Source: Chrysopilus asiliformis | Taxonomy: Eukaryota > Arthropoda > Insecta > Diptera > Rhagionidae | DNA length: 64,000 nucleotides | Reading direction: 5' to 3' | Assembly: GCA_964034945.1 (NCBI GenBank) | Contig: OZ035960.1 | Coordinates: 72,617,445 to 72,681,444 of the forward strand | Part shown: positions 52,011 through 62,112 of the stretch, piece by piece | How the letters are laid out: the number at the start of each line of letters is the position of its first letter | How positions within the stretch are numbered: position 1 is the first letter of the stretch | Program-made: the position numbers and the translations under genes | Notes under the pieces: generated by a model | Seen by the model: only the letters and a program-made list of their open reading frames with translations | Databases searched by the model: none | Told to the model about the DNA's origin: nothing

Positions 52011-52158
52011 TAGGCAAAATTAAGAGGTCGAAATTTTTCGTGAATACAATACTTTATTATACTCCGTAGAAGAAAGTAAAAATGCATTAAGGCAAATTGG
52101 TAGTAGCGTTTCTGCATGCGTAGTTGTTTATTTATTAGTTAAATTGTTTATTTATTAG

Positions 52159-52505
52159 CGTGTCTTTTTATTGTGTGATTTTTGTGATTTCAATAGTTTG
52201 GTAAAAATAGCAGATTGTTGTATAATCGATAGCTTATTAAAACAATCATTTAGTTCGCGATCTTTTTCAGAAAAACAAAATATTCTTGATCGCGGGAGAC
52301 CAAAACCAAAGTTAAATATAACAACAGTAAATAAAAGTTGTACGAGACGATTTTCGGTCAAAGTTTACTAAGATTTTAATTGGCTTTGCGGTTGTGCAAA
52401 TAAGCAAAAGTTATTTTGTTGGCCTTGTTTACTTTTTTCGAAGGATTACAACGTTTGGCAATCTGTAAGTTACAGCTATTTAAATAATTTTCATAAACCT
52501 GTTTA
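52159..52505 (+). pseudogene. hAT/ZMYM-type transposase N-terminus (TTF zinc finger), broken
   Basis: One frame runs from 52159 through a single in-frame TAA (52369-52371) to TAA at 52503-52505. It contains LDRGRPKPKLNI, then after the stop NWLCGCANKQKLFCWPCLLF and YLNNFHKPV. This order, a GRP.P.L.I segment, a Cys-rich W.CGC...LFCWPCLLF finger and a DLNN-like motif, is that of the TTF-type zinc finger at the start of hAT-family transposases and ZMYM1-like domesticated relatives. There is no ATG near the start, and no catalytic hAT core follows. It is a fragment with a nonsense mutation. Confidence 0.72.
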
Positions 52506-52906
52506 ATTTGCAATTCTGAGTTAAGAACGATCTTGGTGTATCCGGGTTTATGCGGACAATCGTAAATATTTTATTTTATAACTGTATTTTTTATACAAAA
52601 AGATCATCAATTTACTTTTTCTCTCGATTCGGATATATAAGTGTCTCGAATTAAAAACAAACACATTATAATTTCGTAGTCTGGGGATCAAAGATCGGAT
52701 GCATTTTTCATAATCATTTTCATAATCATAAAGTACAAGTTATTTTAGTGTTTTGAACTTTTTATTATTTTATTGTCATTCATTTAAGTAGCTAACGAGA
52801 GATGTATTTTTGCACAACCCAAAAAATACCTTTATTAATAACATAAAAACCTTAAGTTGGCAATTAAATTCCAAAAAATTAAAATTTGCATCCCTAGCTT
52901 CAAAAC
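52506..52906. other. AT-rich remainder of the hAT relic
   Basis: No coding content. The sequence up to 52923 ends cacgcccctg, which reads as CAGGGGCGTG on the minus strand. That is a plausible hAT right terminus, located exactly where the Harbinger gene to the right is interrupted. The matching left terminus is not visible and may have been lost at the satellite boundary. Confidence 0.35.
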
Positions 52907-53204
52907 TCACGCCACGCCCCTGGGCTCCACCATAGACAGTAGCAACTCGAATGTCCCTAAGTCTAGTCGGAAGTTTTCTTTAAACTTGTTTGCATCCTTT
53001 GCTAGGTCATTAAACTATAAATATATATAAATAAATTATAAAATACAATAAGCGTTTGAAAATACTTACATCTTTTATGAATCGGCCGGAAGATTGACGG
53101 TCACGCAAATATGGGGATGTTTTTGAGCGGCTTTTTCTTCGCTTCTGCAACAAAGCTAGAGCTAAACCAGCTGCCCCAATTACGATAGCTTTGTCTTGTT
53201 CCAC
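52907..53204 (-). pseudogene. PIF/Harbinger transposase, two 5' exons, truncated
   Basis: Exon 1 (53204-53070) has a basic KRRKSRSKTSPYLRDR segment then GRFIKD, ending at a consensus GTAAGT donor. A 55-bp intron (53069-53015) with a TATAG acceptor follows. Exon 2 (53014-52907) continues in frame with FNDLAKD, KFKENFRLDLGTFELLL and SMVEP, the characteristic N-terminal region of Harbinger (HARBI1-like) transposases. After SMVEP similarity stops, and the frame ends five codons later at TGA. Only about 80 of an expected 350-400 residues remain. The DDE nuclease domain is absent. The break coincides with a possible hAT terminus. Confidence 0.85.
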
Positions 53205-53669
53205 TATTGCTAAAAAATTTTTCTTGGGAAATCAAGATTTTTCACATAAAACAACGTTACTACAAATGCTTTTTTTAGTATACGAAACACAAACACAAAA
53301 TGACAATTCAAATGTCTTCAAAATTTCCACAGCGAAAATTTTCGCAGTCGATTAATGCCCAGATTTTTTCGTTTTCGTTTCGCTGTGTTACAGTACTAGC
53401 CTTAAGATCGAAGACTCATTCGTAGTTAACCCTAAACCCCAGAAGTGAGCCTGTCAGTCTCAAATCAATAAATAAATGCAAAAAAACTATGCCTGTTAAT
53501 ATTCGTATTATATTAATATTTTTTGTATTCATTTAAATATATGTTGCAGACAATATTTTTTTTTCTCACAAAAAAAGGATAATAAATTATGATAATATTG
53601 CATATTTTATAAATTTGTAGCGCAAACCCAAAAATGAGCTTCACAGACTCATTTTCATATAACAAAACA
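53205..53669. other. Intergenic, short motifs only
   Basis: No gene. Contains ttaaccctaaacccc at about 53428, followed by agaagtgagcctgtcagtctca. A diverged inverted counterpart lies at about 62785-62840 on the other side of the gypsy element, so the two flanks share an older repeat. Confidence 0.5.
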
Positions 53670-53899
53670 TAACAAAAGCTATAATTGCCAATCTGGCAAT
53701 CATTGGAGACCCGTATGGTGATATTCGTATCAAAATTCAAACAGTTGTACCAAAATTCCACTTTGAAGTCAAACTTTCCAATAAGATTTTTTAAAATTTA
53801 TTCCAATCGGATGTTGATGTATGGGAGTTTTGTGTAGAATCATATCCTAAATAACTTTTGTTCTTGGCCTTTTTTGATAAGATGCATCGTTTTTGAGAT
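53670..53899. repeat. Dispersed mini-me/DINE-like repeat, left half, copy 2
   Basis: Homologous to 1102-1345, with the same attgccaatctggcaat palindrome and tgatgtatgggagtttt phrase. It is cut at ttttgagat by the gypsy insertion and resumes at 62113 as agatattcg. Confidence 0.75.
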
Positions 53900-54130
53900 T
53901 GTAGTAACTTCGTTAATAAAAACACATCTTAACTGTTCAGCTACTTCTTTATTAATGATTCTGACTTACAGTCTTTATTAAGGCGAGAGGTGCAGTATCG
54001 CTGAGTCGGCATCGCTGGTGGCGACATGCGCGCGATACTTTATATGCGCGCGATAAGCTTCTTGCTTATCGCAGACGCGAATTCAGCATATTAATGTTGC
54101 GACATTGTATGCGCGTGTTTGGATACCACA
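53900..54130 (-). repeat. 3' LTR of the gypsy element (231 bp)
   Basis: On the minus strand it runs TGTGGTATCC to GTTACTACA. It contains a TATA-like catataaag (around 54041), two aataaa-type signals nearer the 3' end, and a perfect 9-bp hairpin (54050-54058 with 54064-54072). Confidence 0.95.
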
Positions 54131-54142
54131 CCTCCCCCTTTT
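54131..54142 (-). promoter_or_regulatory. Polypurine tract of the gypsy element
   Basis: Sense strand AAAAGGGGGAGG directly abuts the 3' LTR, the expected plus-strand priming site. Confidence 0.9.
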
Positions 54143-54352
54143 ACAGAAAAAATTTTACATAAAATTTTTTTTTTTAAATTGAGAAGATAAAACATAAACT
54201 GTAAAATATGGTATAAAATATAAAATATAATTTTACATAAAACTTTGTGTTTTTAAATCAGGATAATAAAATATAAAGTATGAAATATAAAATATGATAT
54301 AAAGTACGAACTATAAAATGTGAAATTTTTATTTATTTATTTTTTTTTTAAT
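54143..54352 (-). other. Non-coding 3' region between pol and the polypurine tract
   Basis: AT-rich, with iterated aaatataaa(g/a)tat phrases. There is no env frame and no additional ORF. Confidence 0.7.
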
Positions 54353-57300
54353 TTAATCATTCCAGGTTTGTAATCTGTTTTTATGCACAGTTGTCATTTT
54401 TCCAGACAAAAGGTTTTTCACTGTGCAGTTTACATTATTGATGCTTACAACCTCGTATGGACCTGTATACACTTGATCCAATTTGTTATTTTGTTGGTTG
54501 ATTAGCTTAACCTTATCTCCTACTACTAAGTTAATTGGCTTACTAGAACAGTCGAATTTTTCTTTTCTTTTAATTTTGTTGTTTAGTATAAACTGTTTAG
54601 TTTTGTCGTATGCTAATTTTAGACGAAATGTCAGTTCTTGATGGTACAAGTCGGGATTGTAAATTGGTTTTACTGGTTTGCTGTCTATTGTGTAAAACGC
54701 GTCGGAGCTATGTCCGAAAACTAACTCAAATGGTGTATAGTTATGCACTACGCTCGGAGTTGTATTGTATGAAAATGCGTAATATAGCAACCATGTATCC
54801 CAGTCATCATGTGACTCATTAACCTGTGACCGTAGGTAGTCATTGGCTGCGTTCAGACGCAGTGGAAACTGGTTGACTTCACCAAGTTTCCACTCGATTT
54901 TACGGGCCAGACGCTATCGGGTGTATGCGGGGAATTCACCTGCTGGCTAGGCCGGGTGAACTTGGTTGAAAACACATACACACATAGAGTTCAATGGTGG
55001 GGGTTCACAAAATTTTTCTTTCTACACGCACACATTGACACAGCATGTGTAAATACACTGCAGCGCAATAGTTGCAAAAAACACTACGTGAGAACGCAAG
55101 CAGAGTTTTTCACCCAGAGTAACTCGGTTGATTTCACCTACGTGAGAATGCGGCCATTAAGACATCTGTGGTTTCGTTCTAAGCCGCCTATAGTCTGTGG
55201 GTGATAAGGAGTTGAAGTTTTTCGTTCTATTCTGAGTGTTTCACAGATATTTTTGAAAACTTCGTTTAGGTATTCTGTTCCGTTATCGGTTCTGACCTGT
55301 TTCATTGGGCCATAAATTAAAATAAAGTTTTCGACTATAGCTTTTGCAACTGATTTTGCATCTTTGTTAGAGATTGGTGCTATAACAATGTACTTAGTGA
55401 ATTCACACTGTATTGTTACTGCGTACCTGTTGCATTTTTCAGATCTCGTAAAGGGACCAATTGTATCGATTGACACGACTTCGAAAGGTTTAGATGGAGT
55501 AGTTGTTATCACAAGGTTTTCTTTAGTAATTGTACCATGTTTGTTTAACTGACATTTAGCACATTTTTGAACATATCTGGCGATTGATTTTTTCATATTA
55601 CGCCAGTGATATCGACTTTTCAATGTTCTGTAAAGTCTAGTTTGACCAATGTGACCTCCTGTAGGTGAATTGTGGTAATTATTCAAAATTTCAAGTATTT
55701 CTTCAGAAGATTTTATCTGTTTGGGTTCGTTGTACAGAATAATGGTTACCGATTTTAGGGTATTGTTAGCTTGTGCTTTAAACTGTTCGACGTCGACGTA
55801 TTTAAAAATTTCATCATCTTTTCTCATGGCCATGAGATTTATATCTAATTCTGCTGCCATTTGTTCAATAACATGGAATTCTCGCTCGAATGCGAGGTTC
55901 CTTTTAGCATGCAGGTTTATATTTAATTCTTTCTTGATACGTATCTTTTTATTTTTAAGAATTTGCACATAAAGCTTATGGGGTTCTATTTTAAATTTGA
56001 GAGTTGGTAACCCTTTTGTTTCAGATATATTTAATGCATCGTAAATTTTGAGTTGATCAGGCTCTAAATTTATATGCTCTTTATTTCGATCCGAATCATG
56101 TATTGGCTTTTCGTTTTTTGCCATTGATCGTGTTTGTACAATTAAAATACTTGAGCGGAGATTCTGAAGTGTATCTGAGTTAATCGTGATTCTGGATAGA
56201 GCATCCGCTCCAACGTTTTCTTTTCCTTTGATAAAATTTACATCAAATTCGAACTCTTCCAAATCCAAGCGCATTCGTGTTAATTTTGAAGATGGGTTCT
56301 TCATCCCAAATAAGTAAACGAGTGGTCTGTGGTCCGTTTTTTCTATAAACTTTCTACCGTAAAGGTAAGGTTTGAAATACATTATTGACCAATGTATGGC
56401 TGTTAGCTCTTTTTCTATCGTCGATTTATTCCTTTCGCCTTTGGTAAAAGCTTTACTTGCGAATGCTACTGGTAGCTCAGTGTTGCTACCATGAAGTTGT
56501 GAAAGCACAGCTCCGCATGCAATATCAGATGCGTCTGTTGTGAGTAAGAATGTTTTGTTAAAATCTGGGTATTGTAAAATACGTGGCGATAGGAGTGAAG
56601 TTTTTAATTTGAGCCATGATCTTTGACAGTCCTCGGACCACAAGAATTGTTTGTTCTTTTTAAGAAGATTATTTAATGGAACTGTTATTTCAGCGAAATT
56701 TGGTATGAACCTACGATAATAGTTGCAGAATGCAACGAATCGTTTCACTTGATCGGCGTTAGTGGGAATTGGGTATTTTTCTATTACAGAATACTTGGAA
56801 TCATCGGGTCGAATTCCGTTTTCGGTTACCTTGTGGCCTAAAAAGGTTACTTCTTTTTGGAAAAAATGACATTTATTTGGATTTAGTTTGATGTTATATT
56901 TACTTAGTTGATGGAAAACTTTTTTTAGATTTGTCAAGTGATGATGGACTGAGCATCCTATTACGATTATATCATCTAAATACAGAAATGCTTGCTCGGG
57001 TGCAAGGCCTGCTATCGCAATGTTCATCATGCGCTGAAAACTATTCGGGCTAATATTCAAACCGAATGGTAGCCTTGTAAATTGGAAATTCCTTGACCTG
57101 TAGAGAATGCGGTGTATTTGCGTGATTGTTTGTCCAAAGAAATTTGGTGAAAACCAGACATTAGGTCTAGTGTGGAAAAGAATTTTGCTCTACCCAGTTC
57201 GTCTAGAATCTCGTCTATTCTTGGTAAGGGGAATTTATCTGGTATTAATTTTTTGTTCAGTTGTCGGAAATCTATTACTAGTCTCCACCGCTTATCGCCT

Positions 57301-58259
57301 GTTTCGGACTTTTTTGGTACTAATAGAAGTGGAGAATTGTAATTTGAAATTGATGGTTCAATTATTTTTTCCTCTAACATTTTGTTTATTTGTCTATTGA
57401 TTTCTTCCTTATGTACTTGTGGTAATCTATAATTTTTTATATAGACTGGTACATTGTCGGAAAGTTTGATAGATTGTTCGTAGAAATTATTGACACTCAA
57501 GTAATCACCTTTGAGAGCAAAGATGTCCGAGTATTCGTCACATAATTTCTGCAAATCGTTTATTGCAAAATCTGGTACGTTCTTGAAATCTAACTCTTTA
57601 TTGAGTTTTGACTTTCTATTCTTGGTGTCACTTGTTATTTTGTACAAGTAGAAATGACGAAGTGGTAACAGTTTTGGTTTCAATTTTTGTATCAACACAT
57701 TTTTTTCAGATGTGTTTACGATATTTACATGAGAAGACTTAGGAGAAATAATAGTGCTCGATATGAACACGCCTGGTTGTATTTCCTCGTTTAAAACTAC
57801 TGAATCTTCTGTAATTTTGTTTTCGATCGTCCGTATTACCTCGCTCCGTGCAGGAATTATGAGATAACCGTTTTTTGTTTTGTCGCTAATAGGGACAGAA
57901 TGTTGAGAATTTTCATGTTTCAGTGTTAGCAGCCAAGTGTCGTAATCTATGTTAGCACGGTACTTTGCTAGAAAGTCTCTTCCTAATATTCCATCCGTGG
58001 GAATCGGGAAATCGTCATTTACTAACTGGAATATGTGTAGGGTTTTGAAATCCCCAAAATCGAGTGTTGTCTCGCTGGAACCTATTGATTTTATTTCACC
58101 CGCGGTAATTCCGGTAATTTTACATGAATCTTGTCTATAGACGAGTTGATCTGGATCAATTTTAGTTCTTTTAAAAATGGATATATCGGCTCCCGAGTCG
58201 ATCATTAGACTACATTTGGCTCCAACCATACCTACGTATGCGGAGACGAAGTTGCTCAT
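54353..58259 (-). pseudogene. pol: pol polyprotein (PR-RT-RNaseH-IN), frameshifted and interrupted
   Basis: Segment 1 (58259-57057, 400 codons) holds an aspartic protease with LMIDSGADISIF (residues 19-30) and the first half of reverse transcriptase (LVIDFRQLN, LDLMSGFHQI). A one-base frameshift near 57080-57090 moves reading to segment 2 (57060-55138). This carries the YLDD catalytic motif (residues 27-30), the RNase H TTDAS motif, an HHCC integrase zinc finger, and DDE residues in SIDTIGPF, VRTDNGTEY and LERNHR (E628). A 311-bp MITE then interrupts the frame. Segment 3 (54790-54353) gives the integrase C-terminus with VYTGPYEVV, the GPY/F module. Apart from the MITE, segments 2 and 3 are in frame. 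The pol frame is -1 relative to gag and overlaps its end by about 90 nt. The product would act in cytoplasmic virus-like particles and at integration. Confidence 0.92.
54845..55155. mobile_element. 311-bp MITE inside integrase, 3-bp TSD
   Basis: Termini GGCTGCGTTCAGACG and (inverted) GGCCGCATTCTCACG match at 11 of 15 positions. The flanks are ATT on both sides (54842-54844 and 55156-55158). Removing the insert restores a continuous integrase reading frame. GG-start inverted repeats with a 3-bp TSD suggest PIF/Harbinger-type, although the usual TSD there is TWA, so the superfamily is tentative. It carries subterminal ctacgtgagaa repeats. Confidence 0.75.
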
Positions 58260-58780
58260 GCTAACATTTACGGAGTGGACCTTTAGTCCTCCCTCAGTCT
58301 GGTGGGACTGCCTGACGGTGAAGGCTGAGGGGGCCGTTCGTTTTCCGAAGTGGAAGGATTTGACTCAAGGTAACGAACATTGGATCTGTTATTGAAATTT
58401 CGGTTATTGTTTCCGCGATTAAAACCGCCCCGGTTTCTGTTACTGTTAAAATTTCTTCTGTTACCATTTTGACTGAAATTGTTTTGATTTCTACCAAAAT
58501 TTTCATTGTTATTTCCCCTTCGCACGTGGTTATTTTGAGATCGATAATTATTGTATTGGCCTTGGTTTGATCTCATATGGAAAACAGTGCCATCTTTTGG
58601 GGTCTCAGTCTGGTCTACTGTAACAAATTTTGTAATAGCTGTTGCTAAACTGGTGAAATTTCCCGCTTTCATGATTAGTCGGGTTTCTGGTGATTTAGCA
58701 TTGTTAGCTATAATATCGATGGCGAATTTTTCCGCAATTTTGGTAGCTGCAGGAGACGGAATGTCATCTGAGATATACGC

Positions 58781-60003
58781 TAGGGTGTTTCATTTTTCCA
58801 AAGATGTGATTTTCATATGACTTTGCTTACGCCCCGAGTCTCAGTGATGAAATATATATATATACCAAATTTTAAGAAGATTGGATAATATTTAGGGGTT
58901 GCACACTTTGATCACTTTTCGTCAAACTACCTAGTCTAGCCATAAATACTGACACAAGGAAAAATTGATGCCAGATGAGAACGCATTGGTACTTTTCAAA
59001 ACTTTTTGTTATATTTATTGGGCCACACAACAGCCTCAAATCATAGAACACATTATTCGAAAATACCGCCATTTGATTTAACACCACGCCTTTAACGATG
59101 GAGCCAACAGGGCTGCAAAATACGCGCTCGATCTATTTGAAAGTTGTCCAAAGCTGTGGTTTGATTCCTGCTGCATGGATTCAATGTTAGCGATTGTTTT
59201 TTAGCACACCATATTCTCTAAAGTAGATCATAGTTTATAGTCCAACACGTTGAGTTATTCAACTCTTCGCTTCTAATGAAATCATAAATTTGATTTTGAA
59301 GCATTTTTTGTGGTCATTTGGCTTTTTGAGCCAGAAATGAATCCTGTGGAAAATTCCAGTCCCCATTTTTGAATAAGTTTTCGTTTACATGCCTAACTAT
59401 ACATTTTAAACAGTTTCTTGAGCAAATTTGGCTGCCGTTTGCGCTTCTTTTTCACAAAAAGGCTCAAAAACAATTTTCATGACTACATGCCTCCAAAAGT
59501 CCGCCCCCGGAAGTTCAGACCTTAAGTCGTTGAACTATAGACTCGTTGGACTGTAGTGAGCATGATTTGCCAAAAAGACACCAAAATATTGAGTCCTTGA
59601 AGAAGGATTTCAACAAAAACATTGGACAACTTTCAAATAGATCGAGCGCGTATTTTGCAGCCCTGTTGGCTCCATCGTTAAAGGCGTGGTGTTAAATCAA
59701 ATGGCGGTATTTTCGAATAATGTGTTCTATGATTTGAGGCTGTTGTGTGGCCCAATAAATATAACAAAAAGTTTTGAAAAGTACCAATGCGTTCTCATCT
59801 GGCATCAATTTTTCCTTGTGTCAGTATTTATGGCTAGACTAGGTAGTTTGACGAAAAGTGATCAAAGTGTGCAACCCCTAAATATTATCCAATCTTCTTA
59901 AAATTTGGCATATATATATATTTCATCACTGAGACTCGGGGCGTAAGCAAAGTCTGCAAAAATTTTAGATTTTATTTTTTGCCTAACAAAATGAAACACC
60001 CTA
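58781..60003. mobile_element. hAT-like foldback element (1223 bp) inserted in gag
   Basis: It starts TAGGGTGTTTCATTTT and ends with its exact inverse. The TSD ATATACGC (58773-58780 and 60004-60011) is a perfect 8 bp. Long inverted arms (58781-59152 and 59623-60003, about 370-380 bp) are highly similar except for a variable patch of about 30-40 bp after the first 16 bases. The identical 71-codon frames seen on opposite strands are just these arms. The 470-bp centre (59153-59622) shows no transposase. TAGGG termini with an 8-bp TSD point to hAT. Confidence 0.87.
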
Positions 60004-60442
60004 ATATACGCACTAGCTAATTTGGTGGTAAGAGATTCTATTTCGCTGGCGAATTCTGTTGATCGTTTTGAGTTTTGTTTTGTGGCTCGAAGTTTGGCCA
60101 GCAAAACATCAGAGTTTACTTTACTTGCGCATTTTGACTTTAATTCGTGGAGAATTCGTTCTAGAGTAACCTCGTTACCAGCTACTTCATGCGCTTTACC
60201 CTGAAGCCGGGTTTTGACAAACTTCGTTAAGGTTGACAGTTGGTCTGTCGGGGTAAGTTCTTTAAGCAGTTCGGCGGAATTTAGAAACTGGTTAAGTTTC
60301 TCGGGAGTTCCATCGTAAGGTTGCACTAAGGCTGATGCGGACTTTATGTCGAATTGTGACATTTCTTCGTCGTCCGTATCTTCAGTGAGTGTGGAGTCTA
60401 GGTCAGTTTCAATTTTATTAATGGAACAAGGAATAGATACGT

Positions 60443-60790
60443 TTGATTTGAGGTTTCTCAGTGTGTACACCACGTTATCTCGTGTGTCCCAAAAATTTTG
60501 ATTAATTTGAGTTTTATGCTCTGGCAACAAATTTGAATAGTGTTGTTTAATCACGGTCACATATATGTTGAAAGCATCAACAATTTCTTTACTTTTTGTT
60601 AGTCTTGTTTCTTTTTTTGATTTGAGGTTTCTCAGTGTGTACACCACGTTATCTCGTGTGTCCCAAAAATTTTGATTAATTTGAGTTTTATGCTCTGGCA
60701 ACAAATTTGAATAGTGTTGTTTAATCACGGTCACATATATGTTGAAAGCATCAACAATTTCTTTACTTTTTGTTAGTCTTGTTTCTTTTT
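60443..60790 (-). repeat. 174-bp in-frame tandem duplication in gag
   Basis: Two apparently identical copies of 174 bp encode 58 residues each, starting KKETRLTKSKEIVDAF and ending VYTLRNLKS. The junction lies at a short ctttttt/tttga homology. The frame is kept, so gag carries a doubled helical segment. Confidence 0.95.
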
Positions 60791-61159
60791 TAGCAATTTT
60801 ACTTCTATTTATTCTTGAAGCTAACGTTTTTATTCTATCAGAAGCCAAGGAAATTTCGGAAAAAATTTCTTCCCAAGTTTTCGTCATTAATATGACTGAC
60901 TATTAACTAGGTTTTGTATTTAAGAAATAACTATCAGCGAATGAATTTAATAATTACACAGTGTAGTGAAATAAACAAAATAAATCTTCTATAAACTCGG
61001 ACAATTCAAAATTTTATTTTCCTCATAATCAGTAATTATAATTATTATTTTAATTGGAAATTTAATAGGAATATTAATTTACTATTTGAACATATATATT
61101 TTTTTTTAAATATCTTAGCTATTATGTTTATAAAGGATGTGTTATATAAAAAAATTGAT

Positions 61160-61366
61160 TTATACTTGCGATCTTGTTATCGCTTTTTCTATCGATTGTC
61201 TGGCTGCTTGCTTCATTCCTTTATATGCCTTCAACGCCAGGGAGATGATAATGCAGGTCGTGATGATAATTAAGTAGACTTCCACGTTGGCTAAGTTGAC
61301 TGGTGTTGTGACGTCAATCTCGGTGTTTACCACCCCATCAGTGGATTTACTCGATGTTCCGCCCAT
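61160..61366 (-). CDS. Small ORF upstream of gag: predicted myristoylated membrane protein
   Basis: 68 codons on the sense strand between the 5' LTR and gag. The start chosen (61366) gives MGGTSSKS, a good N-myristoylation signal (Gly2, Ser6). An upstream extension of 24 codons exists but lacks this feature. A hydrophobic segment at about residues 30-46 (VYLIIITTCIIISLALK) is followed by a basic, amphipathic tail (KAYKGMKQAARQSIEK). Small ORFs before gag occur in mdg1/412-type elements, as I recall. A membrane-directed role in particle trafficking is inference. It is intact here while gag and pol are broken. Confidence 0.65.
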   Translation of the reverse strand: MGGTSSKSTDGVVNTEIDVTTPVNLANVEVYLIIITTCIIISLALKAYKGMKQAARQSIEKAITRSQV

Positions 61367-61438
61367 GACATCGAACAGGAATCGATCGCAGTAAATTAAA
61401 ACCGATCGAAAATTGTGACAGGAACTCAAACAATTCAC

Positions 61439-61863
61439 CGGAATTTACCAAACAGAAATTACAGCAATAACAACTCAAACAATTCGCCGGTGCTGTTACC
61501 TTTGGAAATTGTGATTTTGTCCAATAATAGATTCAAATGCAAAACAAAATTTTACATTTTCTAACTTCTTTTTTAAATGCAAAACAAAATTTACATTCTC
61601 TTTTAACAGATTTTCGATAGGATATCTGTGACACTACATTTTAAAAATTATTTCACTTTTTTTTCAAATGTTACACACAAAGTCCAGTTCATAAAACAAT
61701 AATAGTTTTCATTACTGGTTTTCTATCAAATTTACACACAAAGTCCAATTTGTAAAACAATAATACCGAAAAACAGTTTATATAGTATGAAACTTTTTCA
61801 TTGTAATTATAGTTATTCAATTATTTAGATTCCGTTATTTATATTTAAAATCACTGCTCCTGG
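61439..61863 (-). other. Gypsy 5' untranslated leader
   Basis: Non-coding. Contains diverged direct repeats: acacacaaagtcca...taaaacaataata (about 61674 and 61736), aatgcaaaacaaaatt (about 61537 and 61577), and caaacaattc(a/g)ccgg (about 61428 and 61474). No splice pair stands out. Confidence 0.6.
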
Positions 61864-61881
61864 CTCCTGGCAGGATCGCCA
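61864..61881 (-). promoter_or_regulatory. Primer-binding site, tRNA-Arg
   Basis: Sense TGGCGATCCTGCCAGGAG directly follows the 5' LTR. On the plus strand this reads as the 3' end of a tRNA including CCA. As I remember it, insect tRNA-Arg(ACG) ends ctcctggcaggatcg plus CCA, an 18-nt match. 412 and mdg1 are also primed by tRNA-Arg. Confidence 0.85.
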
Positions 61882-62112
61882 TGTAGTAACTTCGTTAATA
61901 AAAACACATCTTAACTGTTCAGCTACTTCTTTATTAATGATTCTGACTTACAGTCTTTATTAAGGCGAGAGGTGCAGTATCGCTGAGTCGGCATCGCTGG
62001 TGGCGACATGCGCGCGATACTTGATATGCGCGCGATAAGCTTCTTGCTTATCGCAGACGCGAATTCAGCATATTAATGTTGCGACATTGTATGCGCGTGT
62101 TTGGATACCACA
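61882..62112 (-). repeat. 5' LTR of the gypsy element (231 bp)
   Basis: Identical to the 3' LTR except at 62023, where the sense strand has catatCaag instead of catataaag. The single change therefore falls in the presumed TATA box of the promoter LTR. Confidence 0.95.

Larger units (their letters stand above)
58283..60887 (-). pseudogene. gag: gag, split by a hAT foldback element
   Basis: It begins MTKTWEEIFSEISLASDR at 60887 and ends RLRED-stop at 58283. Excluding the 1223-bp insertion and one 8-bp TSD copy, it is 1374 nt, an exact multiple of three (457 codons). The middle (FDIKSASALVQPYDG, LNQFLNSAELL, TRLQGKAHEVAG) is typical of insect Ty3/gypsy capsid proteins. The C-terminus is Arg/Asn/Gly-rich (NRGGFNRGNNNRNFNNR) with no CCHC zinc knuckle, presumably the RNA-binding part. 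A 58-residue segment is tandemly duplicated near the N-terminus. The sequence is broken between LASAYI and AYISDD by the insertion. Confidence 0.9.
53900..62112 (-). mobile_element. Ty3/gypsy LTR retrotransposon, mdg1/412-like, defective
   Basis: 8213 bp on the minus strand with 231-bp LTRs differing at one base, and a 4-bp TSD AGAT (53896-53899 and 62113-62116). Order in sense: 5' LTR, tRNA-Arg primer site, small membrane-protein ORF, gag, pol (protease, reverse transcriptase, RNase H, integrase with GPY/F tail), polypurine tract, 3' LTR. There is no env. The small upstream ORF, a pol frame at -1 to gag, Arg primer and 4-bp TSD fit the mdg1/412 lineage. It is inactivated by a 1223-bp insertion in gag, a 311-bp insertion in integrase, and a frameshift in reverse transcriptase. 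Without the insertions it would be about 6.7 kb. Confidence 0.93.

Noticed and set aside
34459..52017. Three overlapping minus-strand frames of more than 5800 codons
   Set aside because: Same artefact in array 3. Frames begin and end in unrelated flanking DNA.
53420..53445. Plant-type telomere repeat (ccctaaa)
   Set aside because: Only one and a half units, no tandem array, and the surrounding sequence belongs to an insect repeat.
58872..59901. Identical 71-codon ORFs on opposite strands as a duplicated gene
   Set aside because: They are simply the two inverted arms of the foldback element.
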